A stretch of DNA of 8,292 nucleotides from an uncultured Clostridia bacterium. GTDB taxonomy: Bacteria; Bacillota; Clostridia; Christensenellales; Borkfalkiaceae. The notes beneath the pieces were generated by a model, which saw nothing but the letters and a program-made list of their open reading frames with translations, was not told the DNA's origin and made no database searches. The DNA lies in NCBI GenBank assembly GCA_947629735.1, contig CANREX010000062.1, forward strand, positions 1-8,292, in the 5' to 3' direction. A program made the translations under genes and the position numbers. Position 1 is the first letter of the stretch. Each line of letters starts with the position of its first letter. Below, piece by piece: positions 1 through 5,703 of the stretch.

Positions 1-368
1 TTCTCGGCATGCTGTACGGCGGGCAGATGCAGACCATGATGCCCCGCGTGGACAGCGCGCATTTCGAGGGCATGCAGCTCATTCGCCCCATGTACTATAT
101 CCGCGAGGACGACATAAAGGCGTGGAGGGACTACAACAAACTCACCTTTTTGCAGTGCGCCTGCCGCTTCACGGAGGAAGTCGCCTCGCAGTCCTCGCCC
201 GTCAGTTCCAAGCGGCAAAGGGTAAAGGAGCTTATCCGCACTCTCTGCAAAGAGGACGCGGGCATTGCCGACAACATCTTCAAAAGCGCGGAAAACGTCA
301 GCCTCTCTACGGTGATAGCCTACAAGGACAAAGAGGGCGTAAAGCGCTATTTTTATGACGACGATTAA
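1..368 (+). CDS. TtcA-family tRNA 2-thiocytidine biosynthesis protein, 3' end (5' partial)
   Basis: The reading frame is already open at base 3 and ends at TAA 366-368, giving about 121 C-terminal residues; the start and the PP-loop ATP-binding (SGGKDS-type) half lie outside the window. The visible part reads MLYGGQMQTMMPR, then QLIRPMYYIREDDIKAW, then FLQCACRFTEE. This is the layout of TtcA-type PP-loop enzymes: a basic patch after the 'LFYGG' helix, the 'IRPLxYVRExDI' strand-helix, and a cysteine pair. The family thiolates cytidine in tRNA using ATP and an iron-sulfur cluster. The cysteine pair here is C-A-C, where classical TtcA has C-x-x-C; from memory this occurs in clostridial TtcA-like proteins, so the exact substrate is uncertain. 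It is transcribed toward the minus-strand DUF3737 gene. The family call is fairly secure; the exact modification is inference. Confidence 0.78.
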   Translation, partial: LGMLYGGQMQTMMPRVDSAHFEGMQLIRPMYYIREDDIKAWRDYNKLTFLQCACRFTEEVASQSSPVSSKRQRVKELIRTLCKEDAGIADNIFKSAENVSLSTVIAYKDKEGVKRYFYDDD

Positions 369-369
369 G

Positions 370-381
370 GTTGACGTCAAC
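370..381. repeat. 12-bp perfect palindrome just after the ttcA-like stop codon
   Basis: GTTGACGTCAAC reads identically on both strands and begins one base after the TAA of the upstream gene. A second 12-bp perfect palindrome, CCGTTTAAACGG, lies at 411-422. Neither has a T-run, so neither looks like a terminator. They could be binding sites for a dimeric protein or could be chance; I assign no function. Confidence 0.3.
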
Positions 382-450
382 AAAATAAACGTAAAACAAG
401 CCGAAATAAGCCGTTTAAACGGATAAATCAGCCGATTTTTATCAGAATAT

Positions 451-480
451 AAGCCGTCGGGAAAATTGCCCGACGGCTTT
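451..480. terminator. hairpin between convergent genes, probable bidirectional terminator
   Basis: The arms AAGCCGTCGGG (451-461) and CCCGACGGCTT (469-479) pair perfectly over 11 bp with a 7-base loop. It sits between the end of the plus-strand ttcA-like gene and the end of the minus-strand DUF3737 gene, where a shared terminator is expected. The U-tract is weak on both strands (TTT then A-run on plus, TT then ATATT on minus), so termination may be incomplete or factor-assisted. Confidence 0.65.
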
Positions 481-503
481 AAAAATGCCGAAAAATTTAA
501 TTT

Positions 504-1349
504 TTACTTGCCTTTTCTGCAAATGATCACGGTTTTCAGCGGGTCTATCCTGTCTTTTTGTATGATAAGCTCGCCGATGTCCTCCGCGCATATCCGCCCG
601 CCCGAGGGGTTGAGCACGCTGTCGACGCGGTTTTCTATGTCCGCCTCGACGGTGGAGTACTCGAAAGCGAGGGTGGTGTTCAGCAGCTTGCAGTTTATCA
701 ATCTGAGGTGGTCTATGTAGCACATTCCCTGCAAACTCTCTATCGTGCAGTTTACAAATGTGAGGTTTTTGGAATTCCACCCCAAGTATTCGCCCGAAAT
801 GAAGCTGTCTTTGACCGTCACGTTTTCGCAGTTCCAGAATGCGTCCTTCGTCAGCATGCGGGAGTTGCATATAGTCACGTTTTTCGCCCCGTCGAACCCG
901 TAATTTCCGTCCAAATCCAGATCTTCCGCCGTCACGTTTTCGCAGTTCATGCCGAAGTAATCCCCGCAGACGGAAACATTTTTCAGTTTGACGTTTTTGC
1001 AGCTCCAAAGCGTCTCGCCCGCATGCGGCAGGGTGACCTTTTCAAGGCTGATTCCCTCGCTGCGGCGGAAAGTTTTGGGCGCGCTTATCGTGCAGTCCTT
1101 AAAGGAGATATTGCGGGTATACCATACGCCCGCCCGCGCGGTTTCAAACAGCGTACAGTTTTCAAGTTTGATGTTTTCGCTGTACCAGAGGGGGTATTTC
1201 CACTTGAAAAGGCAGTTGAAAAGCGCGATGTTCTTGCTCTCTTTCAGCGGCGATTCGCCGTCGGCAAAAGTAGTGTCGCGTATTTCGAGGTCTTTTGCGA
1301 AGAACAGCGCCCTCTCGCCCGTTAAAAATTTTTGCTTGATGACATCCAT
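504..1349 (-). CDS. DUF3737 family protein, right-handed beta-helix repeat
   Basis: This 281-residue protein appears full length for the DUF3737 family, whose function is unknown. Family-like features are the N-terminal GERALFFAKDLEIRDTTF and DGESPLKES, then KWKYPLWY, ETARAGVWYT, APKTFRR, DYFGMN, DAFWNCENVTV, SGEYLGWNSKN and NTTLAFEYSTV. About ten rungs of the form (S/C)-x-N-(I/V)-x-L-x-(N/D)-C-T-(I/L) recur near residues 38, 57, 78, 97, 117, 136, 155, 174, 193 and 212, a spacing of 19-21 residues that indicates a right-handed parallel beta-helix. There is no signal peptide or membrane segment, so it is probably cytoplasmic. The ATG at 1347-1349 is preceded by GGACGG, a weak ribosome site, and by a strong promoter 57 bases farther upstream. 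It stands alone, convergent with the upstream gene and divergent from the next, so the context gives no functional clue. Confidence 0.9.
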   Translation of the reverse strand: MDVIKQKFLTGERALFFAKDLEIRDTTFADGESPLKESKNIALFNCLFKWKYPLWYSENIKLENCTLFETARAGVWYTRNISFKDCTISAPKTFRRSEGISLEKVTLPHAGETLWSCKNVKLKNVSVCGDYFGMNCENVTAEDLDLDGNYGFDGAKNVTICNSRMLTKDAFWNCENVTVKDSFISGEYLGWNSKNLTFVNCTIESLQGMCYIDHLRLINCKLLNTTLAFEYSTVEADIENRVDSVLNPSGGRICAEDIGELIIQKDRIDPLKTVIICRKGK

Positions 1350-1412
1350 CTTGATATTTCCGTCCGTAAGATTTTTCCGCTTAAAATTCGCGCGCTTTTA
1401 AAAACTTTTGAC

Positions 1413-1441
1413 ATTATAACAAAAATTCCCCGTTCCGTCAA
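1413..1441 (-). promoter_or_regulatory. sigma-A promoter of the DUF3737 gene
   Basis: On the minus strand TTGACG (1441-1436) is followed after exactly 17 bases by TATAAT (1418-1413), a near-perfect housekeeping promoter. It implies a leader of roughly 55-60 bases before the ATG at 1349. No operator-like inverted repeat overlaps it. Confidence 0.85.
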
Positions 1442-1506
1442 GGGAAAAGGCGGCGCGCCTATAAATTATATGCTCCGCATAAAGGGGCGGAATAAAAGGG
1501 GCAAAA

Positions 1507-1512
1507 TATAAT
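1507..1512 (+). promoter_or_regulatory. possible -10 element for the SPOR-like membrane protein gene
   Basis: A consensus TATAAT lies 31 bases before the ATG at 1544, which would give a short leader. No recognisable -35 sits 16-18 bases upstream (that stretch is G-rich) and there is no TG extension, so this is a weak or activator-dependent candidate in AT-rich sequence. Confidence 0.35.
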
Positions 1513-1543
1513 AAAAATCGCTTCAAACGTAATAAAATATGGT

Positions 1544-2239
1544 ATGAAATCGCATATTAAGGCGTTTGCCGCCGTCGCACTGCCCGTGCTGATAACCGCC
1601 GGGCTCGTTGCGGCGATAATTTTCAGCGCGATACCGTCCTGCTTTTCTTCCCTCGATTTTTCGGCGGTATTTTATTACGTCTGCTATAAAAGCCCCACCG
1701 ATTCCATGTCCGCGGCGAGCGTTTCGGGCGTCGTCCACAGCTACGGCGGCGCGGGTTATATTGTGGAAAACGAGGGGGAATACTTCGTCACTATCGCCTG
1801 CTATTACGAGGAAAAGGACGCGCTCGAAGTGGAGAAAAATTTAAAGTCGAAGGGGCTTTCGTGCAACGTGGTGGAAGTCAAACGCGAAAAAATATCCCTG
1901 CCGCCCTCCGCGCGCGCCAAGGCGGAAAGTTTCAAGGGCACTTTGAACACCCTCGTTTCGCTCTCCCGCATGTGCTATGAGCTCGCAAACGGCATGGACG
2001 GCGGTGGCGGCTTTACGGGGCGCGGCGGAAATCAGGACGAGGCTAAATCCGTGCTCGCGGAGGTGGAAACGGGGCTGAACGGTCTTTTGCGGGGCAACGC
2101 GGACAACTGCTTTTCCGCCGAACTGGACGCGCTTATAGCCGAGTGCGAGGACGTCTCCTCGGGCTATGTGTTCTCCTACGACGTCCGTCGCTTGCAGGTC
2201 GCCATCTGCGACAGCATTATTCACGTGCGGCTGTATTGA
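1544..2239 (+). CDS. hypothetical membrane-anchored protein with SPOR-like region
   Basis: This protein has 231 residues. A hydrophobic segment at about 7-30 (AFAAVALPVLITAGLVAAII), after a short basic N-terminus, looks like a membrane anchor or uncleaved signal, leaving the rest outside the cell membrane. Residues 69-112 (GGAGYIVENEGEYFVTIACYY, then an acidic-basic helix with alternating E/K, then LSCNVVEVK) follow the beta-alpha-beta pattern of SPOR domains, which bind denuded peptidoglycan at division septa or in sporulation. The rest is mostly helical with a Gly-rich loop (152-162). The ATG at 1544 has no clear Shine-Dalgarno site, but the frame lacks a better start and the anchor begins directly after it. 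It is monocistronic as far as can be seen: divergent from DUF3737 and separated from thyA by a promoter. The SPOR assignment rests on pattern only; a role in cell-wall or spore biology is inference. Confidence 0.7.
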   Translation: MKSHIKAFAAVALPVLITAGLVAAIIFSAIPSCFSSLDFSAVFYYVCYKSPTDSMSAASVSGVVHSYGGAGYIVENEGEYFVTIACYYEEKDALEVEKNLKSKGLSCNVVEVKREKISLPPSARAKAESFKGTLNTLVSLSRMCYELANGMDGGGGFTGRGGNQDEAKSVLAEVETGLNGLLRGNADNCFSAELDALIAECEDVSSGYVFSYDVRRLQVAICDSIIHVRLY

Positions 2240-2243
2240 AGAG

Positions 2244-2273
2244 TTGACTTTTCAAAGCGGCTTATGTTAAAAT
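2244..2273 (+). promoter_or_regulatory. promoter of the thyA-folA operon
   Basis: TTGACT (2244-2249) and TAAAAT (2268-2273) are separated by 18 bases, and a TG at 2265-2266 one base before the -10 makes it an extended -10 promoter. It starts four bases after the preceding stop codon, so the operon is transcribed independently. Confidence 0.8.
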
Positions 2274-2300
2274 AAATGCGCAACACACGGAGGAGAGTAT

Positions 2301-3131
2301 ATGAGCGCTGCGGATAAAATCTTCGTAGACAACATGAACGACATTTTGAATAACGGGGTGTGGGATACCGACTTGAAAGTGCGCCCCAAGTGGGAGGACG
2401 GCACGCCCGCGCACACCGTCAAGAAATTCGGCATAGTCAACAGATACGACTTGTCAAAGGAATTCCCCATACTCACAATCCGCAGGACGGCGTTTAAATC
2501 CTGCGTGGACGAGCTTTTGTGGATATGGCAGAAAAAGAGCAACAATATAAAGGACCTTCACTCCCGCATATGGGATCAGTGGGCGGACGAAAACGGCTCT
2601 ATCGGCAAGGCGTACGGCTATCAGTTGGGCGTAAAAAACAAATATAAAGAGGGTGACTTCGACCAGGTCGACAGGGTGCTTTACGACTTGAAAAACAACC
2701 CGTCGAGCCGAAGAATCCTCACCAATATCTATAACTTTGCCGACCTCCACGAGATGAATTTGTATCCCTGCGCGTATTCCATGACGTTCAACGTCTCGGG
2801 CGACAGATTGAACGGCATATTGAACCAACGCTCGAACGACATGCTCACCGCAAATAATTGGAACGTTGTGCAGTACGCGATTCTTCTTATAATGTTCGCG
2901 CAGGTTTCGCACCTCAAAGCGGGCGAGCTCGTGCACGTCATCGCCGACGCGCATATCTACGACAGACACGTGGATATGGTCAAGGAGATTATAGGCATGG
3001 AGCAGCTTCCCGCGCCCAAGCTGTGGGTAGACCCTTCCGTCGATAATTTTTACGACTTCACCGTGGATAGCTTCAAGCTCATAGACTACAAGTGCAACGA
3101 AAAGAAATACGTCATACCCGTCGCGGAATGA
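2301..3131 (+). CDS. thyA: thymidylate synthase (ThyA, folate-dependent)
   Basis: This enzyme converts dUMP and 5,10-methylenetetrahydrofolate to dTMP and dihydrofolate in the cytoplasm. The 276-residue length is normal for ThyA. The nucleophile is C157 in NLYPCAYSMTFNV; the phosphate-binding arginine lies in NPSSRRILTN (134-142). QRSNDML (176-182) and NNWNVVQYAIL (185-195) supply the conserved Gln-Arg-Ser-x-Asp and the dUMP-binding Asn, and HIYDRHV (218-224) holds the His and Tyr that contact dUMP. The family usually has PPC before the catalytic Cys; here it is YPC, a variant I believe occurs in one clostridial subgroup. The start is fixed by GGAGGAGAG at 2289-2297, seven bases after its GGAGG core. 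folA follows after 14 bases, giving the classic thyA-folA operon in which FolA recycles the dihydrofolate ThyA produces. Confidence 0.97.
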   Translation: MSAADKIFVDNMNDILNNGVWDTDLKVRPKWEDGTPAHTVKKFGIVNRYDLSKEFPILTIRRTAFKSCVDELLWIWQKKSNNIKDLHSRIWDQWADENGSIGKAYGYQLGVKNKYKEGDFDQVDRVLYDLKNNPSSRRILTNIYNFADLHEMNLYPCAYSMTFNVSGDRLNGILNQRSNDMLTANNWNVVQYAILLIMFAQVSHLKAGELVHVIADAHIYDRHVDMVKEIIGMEQLPAPKLWVDPSVDNFYDFTVDSFKLIDYKCNEKKYVIPVAE

Positions 3132-3145
3132 TTTAAGGGGGCTTT

Positions 3146-3655
3146 ATGCGCGCTATTTTACATGCGGATAACGAGTGGGGAATAGGCAAGAGCAATTCGC
3201 TCATGTTTTCCATTCCCGCGGACATGAAATTTTTCAGGGAGACTACGACGGGTCACGTCGTGGTCATGGGCAGCAACACGTTGAAGTCCTTCCCGGGCGG
3301 CAAACCCTTGAAAAACAGGGTCAATATCGTGCTCTACCCGGGCGGGGAGAAGAGGGACGACTGCATAATCGTCGGCTCTTTGGACGAATTGTTCGGAGAA
3401 ATCGCCAAATACCCCGCGGACGAGGTCTAGGTGATTGGCGGCGCGATGATGTATAAGACCTTGCTTCCCTATTGCGAAGAGGTGCTCGTCACAAAGGTCA
3501 ACGCCTGCGGCAACGCCGACGCTTTTTTCGAAAACCTCGACAAAAACCCCTCGTTCGAGCTGATTTACCGCTCGGACGACGTGCAGACCAACGGCTATAC
3601 GATAAATTTCTGCACCTACAAAAACAACGCCGTCAAAAGCATTGCCGCCCATTGA
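3146..3655 (+). pseudogene. folA: dihydrofolate reductase, split by an in-frame TAG at codon 95
   Basis: DHFR reduces dihydrofolate to tetrahydrofolate with NADPH. The frame opens at ATG 3146, after AAGGGGG at 3135-3141, with DNEWGIGKSNSLMFSIPADMKFFRETT (catalytic Asp D26), then VVVMGSNTLKSFPGGKPLKNRVNIVL. It stops at TAG 3428-3430 and resumes in the same frame with VIGGAMMYKTLLPYCEEVLVTKV, the conserved nucleotide-binding 'VIGG' strand-helix, ending at TGA 3653-3655. Without the stop the product would be 169 residues, normal for DHFR. The interrupted position is normally hydrophobic (Phe, Tyr, Trp or Met), and a single change from TAC, TAT, TGG or TTG would give TAG. The downstream part could start at GTG 3431, directly after the stop, with GAGG at 3422-3425. 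It may be a true nonsense mutation, a sequencing error, readthrough or a two-piece enzyme; the sequence cannot decide. Confidence 0.85.
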
Positions 3656-3726
3656 ATTTGTTTTGCCGCGCGGTGAAATCACAAACGATAAAATTAAAAA
3701 CTGCAAAATAATTAACGGCAAAAGCC

Positions 3727-3770
3727 GCGGACTTCCTTAAAAGTTAGGCGAAGTCCGCTTTTCGGTTTTT
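3727..3770 (+). terminator. intrinsic terminator of the thyA-folA operon
   Basis: GCGGACTTC (3727-3735) pairs with GAAGTCCGC (3750-3758) around a 14-base loop, followed by TTTT, CGG and TTTTT. It lies 70 bases after the folA stop and before the gdhA promoter region. The U-tract is interrupted by CGG, but stem and position fit a rho-independent terminator. Confidence 0.8.
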
Positions 3771-3774
3771 AAAC

Positions 3775-3801
3775 TATAAGCACAGCTTATACCCTGTATA
3801 A
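3775..3801. repeat. two overlapping inverted repeats upstream of the gdhA promoter
   Basis: TATAAGC-ACA-GCTTATA (3775-3791) and TTATAC-CCT-GTATAA (3787-3801) are each perfect and share TTATA, so only one can form at a time or two protein dimers could bind side by side. They sit about 55 bases upstream of the gdhA -10, a usual place for a regulator site. AT-richness makes chance repeats likelier, so an operator role is a guess. Confidence 0.35.
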
Positions 3802-3833
3802 ATAAATTAAATAAATAAAATGTGCATAAACAA

Positions 3834-3862
3834 TTTTTATTTGGGGCGGATTATGCTATTAT
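3834..3862 (+). promoter_or_regulatory. gdhA: extended -10 promoter of gdhA
   Basis: TATTAT (3857-3862) is preceded by TG at 3854-3855 with a one-base gap, forming an extended -10. The -35 position (TTTTTA at 3834-3839, 17-base spacing) is poor, which the TG motif can offset. Transcription would start near 3869, leaving a leader of roughly 37 bases that contains the ribosome site. Confidence 0.6.
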
Positions 3863-3905
3863 AAATAAAAAGGTAAAAAAATTGCATAAAAGGAGCAGTT
3901 AAATT

Positions 3906-5240
3906 ATGTCATACGTAGAGCAAGTTCTTAAAAACCTCAAAAAGACGAACCCCAACCAGCCTGAATTTCATCAGGCGGCGACGGAAATTCTGACAACTCT
4001 CGCGCCCGTAGTGGACGCCCACCCCGAGTATCAGAAAGCCGCGCTTTTGGAGAGGTTTGTAGAACCCGAAAGAGTTATAATGTTCAGAGTTCCTTGGGTG
4101 GACGACAAGGGCAAAGTGCACGTAAACAAGGGCTATCGCGTACAGTTCAACAGCGCGATAGGACCTTACAAGGGCGGTTTGCGCTTCCATCCCTCGGTAA
4201 ACCTCTCGATAATCAAGTTCCTCGGTCTCGAACAGATACTTAAAAACAGCCTTACGGGTCTGCCCATCGGCGGCGGCAAGGGCGGTTCCGACTTCGACCC
4301 CAAGGGCAAGAGCGACAGGGAGATAATGTCATTCTGCCAGAGCTTTATGACCGAGCTTTACAGGCATATCGGCGCGGATACGGACGTACCCGCGGGCGAT
4401 ATCGGCGTAGGCGGCAGGGAGATAGGCTATCTCTTCGGACAGTACAAGAGGATATGCGACGAGCACGTCGGCGTCCTCACGGGCAGAGGACTTTCTTACG
4501 GCGGCTCGCTTGTAAGGACGGAAGCTACGGGTTACGGACTTGTCTATATCACCGAAGAGGCGATGAAGATGCGCGGTGATTCCTTCAAGGGCAAGACGGT
4601 GGTTATCTCGGGATCGGGCAACGTCGCTATCTACGCCTGCCAGAAGGCGCAGCAGCTCGGCGCGAAGGTCGTCGCAATGTACGATTCCAACGGCTATATT
4701 TACGATAAGAACGGCGTCAACCTCGACGTCGTAAAGGACATAAAGGAAGTAAAGCGCGGCAGGATAAAGGAGTACGCGGAAAGGGTAAGCGGCGCGGAAT
4801 ACCACGAGGGCTGCTCGGGCATATGGAATATACCCTGCGACGTCGCGCTTCCCTGCGCTACCCAGAATGAAATCAACAAGGCTTCCGCGGAAGCTCTGGT
4901 TAAAAACGGCGTGAAGTACGTCGCCGAGGGCGCGAACATGCCTTCCGATCTGGAAGCTATCGATACGTTCCGGAAAGCGGGCGTCGTGTTCCTTCCCGCA
5001 AAGGCGGCGAACGCGGGCGGCGTTGCGACTTCCGCGCTCGAAATGGCGCAGTCCTCGGGCAGACTTTTCTGGTCGTTCGAAGAGGTGGACGCAAAGCTCA
5101 AAAACATCATGGTGAACATTTACCACAATATCGACAACGCAGCGAAGAAGTACGGCTATGAGGGCAACTACGTCATGGGTGCGAATATCGCGGGATTTGT
5201 AAAGGTGGCGGATGCTATGATGGCTCACGGCATTGTTTAA
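3906..5240 (+). CDS. gdhA: glutamate dehydrogenase, hexameric (probably NADP-dependent)
   Basis: This enzyme interconverts 2-oxoglutarate plus ammonia and glutamate, linking nitrogen assimilation to carbon metabolism. Its 444 residues match the small hexameric class. The substrate-site lysines K89 (GPYKGGLRFHP), K113 (ILKNSL) and K125 (LPIGGGKGGSDFDPKG) and the catalytic D165 (VPAGDIGVGGREIGYL) fall at the same numbers as in Clostridium symbiosum GDH. The Rossmann nucleotide-binding loop is GSGNVA at 236-241, and ANAGGVATSALEMAQ (368-382) closes the glutamate pocket. NADP preference is inferred from the DSNG after the second strand (260-263); NAD use cannot be excluded. The start is supported by AAAGGAG at 3889-3895, ten bases before ATG. 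The gene has its own promoter and terminator, so it is monocistronic, and proBA, which consumes glutamate, follows after a spacer. Confidence 0.96.
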   Translation: MSYVEQVLKNLKKTNPNQPEFHQAATEILTTLAPVVDAHPEYQKAALLERFVEPERVIMFRVPWVDDKGKVHVNKGYRVQFNSAIGPYKGGLRFHPSVNLSIIKFLGLEQILKNSLTGLPIGGGKGGSDFDPKGKSDREIMSFCQSFMTELYRHIGADTDVPAGDIGVGGREIGYLFGQYKRICDEHVGVLTGRGLSYGGSLVRTEATGYGLVYITEEAMKMRGDSFKGKTVVISGSGNVAIYACQKAQQLGAKVVAMYDSNGYIYDKNGVNLDVVKDIKEVKRGRIKEYAERVSGAEYHEGCSGIWNIPCDVALPCATQNEINKASAEALVKNGVKYVAEGANMPSDLEAIDTFRKAGVVFLPAKAANAGGVATSALEMAQSSGRLFWSFEEVDAKLKNIMVNIYHNIDNAAKKYGYEGNYVMGANIAGFVKVADAMMAHGIV

Positions 5241-5260
5241 TTTATAAAATTTGATTTACA

Positions 5261-5293
5261 AAAAATGCGGCGATTACAATCGCCGCATTTTTT
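5261..5293 (+). terminator. intrinsic terminator of gdhA
   Basis: ATGCGGCGA pairs with TCGCCGCAT around a short TTACAA loop, with an A-run before (from 5261) and six T residues after (5288-5293). It begins 20 bases after the gdhA stop codon. The symmetric A/T flanks would let it work on either strand. Confidence 0.92.
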
Positions 5294-5338
5294 GCACAAG
5301 AGGCGGGCGGAGAATTTTTCTCCGCCCGCCTCTTGTGC
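5294..5338. repeat. 21-bp perfect inverted repeat with 3-base loop
   Basis: Arms at 5294-5314 and 5318-5338 are perfectly complementary, GC-rich (core GAGGCGGGCGGAG), with only TTT between them. It starts directly after the gdhA terminator T-run. It has no T-tract of its own, so it is not an ordinary terminator; it looks like the left end of the structured spacer element described next. Confidence 0.9.
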
Positions 5339-5600
5339 TGCTCCCGCTAAACGCATATAAGCGGCGCAATACTGTGTCAGGTTTACGCACTCCTCGGTCA
5401 CGTACTTCATTGTACGCTCCCGTCGTCGTTTGCGCACCTTCCTTGTCTTGCTCGCTTCTCTGCGTTTACTCACTTCGTAATTGCAGCTCCCGCAATTCCA
5501 CCTATTGCCCCTCTTGTGTTCTCCCCACTTCCATAGACAGGGAAGTGGGGAGAGGGAGCGCGATTTAATCGCGCGAAAAAGGGGCAATAGGTGCGACAGG
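5294..5600. repeat. structured, apparently non-coding spacer element between gdhA and proB
   Basis: This gene-free stretch is built of hairpins. After the 21-bp inverted repeat come CGTAC/GTACG (5401-5405 with 5412-5416) and AATTGC/GCAATT (5479-5484 with 5492-5497). A three-way arrangement closes the right end: an outer 14-bp stem (5499-5512 with 5580-5593) enclosing a 12-bp stem (5521-5532 with 5541-5552) and a GC-rich stem GCGCGA/TCGCGC (5558-5563 with 5569-5574). GCTCCCG recurs at 5340, 5416 and 5486, and CCTCTTGTG at 5329 and 5510. Long frames are open on both strands, but they run through the gdhA terminator and the hairpins and share no homology I recognise. No transposase is present. 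It resembles a dispersed intergenic repeat or miniature mobile element; whether other copies exist cannot be seen here. Confidence 0.6.
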
Positions 5601-5615
5601 GTAAAGCGCAATAAG

Positions 5616-5644
5616 TTGACAGCACGGAAAAAATGAATTATTAT
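5616..5644 (+). promoter_or_regulatory. promoter of the proBA operon
   Basis: A consensus TTGACA (5616-5621) is followed after 17 bases by TATTAT (5639-5644); an overlapping TATAAT at 5642-5647 would need a 20-base spacing. The start would be near 5651, giving a leader of about 53 bases. It begins 23 bases past the right edge of the hairpin element, so the element lies directly upstream of the promoter. Confidence 0.82.
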
Positions 5645-5703
5645 AATTAAAAAGTAATATTTAATAGTTTTCTTCGTTCAAAAGGGGCTTTTTCGGTATA
5701 GGT

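Noticed and set aside
442..1325. Long frames overlapping the DUF3737 gene on both strands (442-1008 minus, 558-1325 plus)
   Set aside because: They are shadows of the DUF3737 gene; their products are low-complexity Arg/His- or Val/Phe-rich and match no family I know, while the 504-1349 frame shows clear family motifs.
1452..1480. GGCGCGCC palindrome and a small TATGC/GCATA hairpin between the divergent promoters
   Set aside because: Both are short and of a kind expected by chance in this GC-rich-then-AT-rich spacer; no promoter or gene-end geometry supports a role.
3428..3430. Genome-wide reassignment of TAG to a sense codon
   Set aside because: Only one in-frame TAG appears in over 2,000 codons of recognisable genes. 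A reassigned codon should appear more often, and pyrrolysine is unlikely in a buried DHFR strand.
4329..5228. A 299-codon minus-strand frame opposite gdhA
   Set aside because: It is antisense to a strongly conserved enzyme, has no ribosome site or promoter that I can see, and is a product of GC-biased codon use.
5237..5611. A 124-codon minus-strand frame, and a 57-codon version starting at 5410 (MKYVTEECVNLTQYCAAY) with a GGGAG site upstream
   Set aside because: It runs through both the 21-bp inverted repeat and the gdhA terminator and overlaps the end of gdhA. Its composition follows the hairpins and an equally long frame is open on the other strand. A short translated product remains possible but is not supported.
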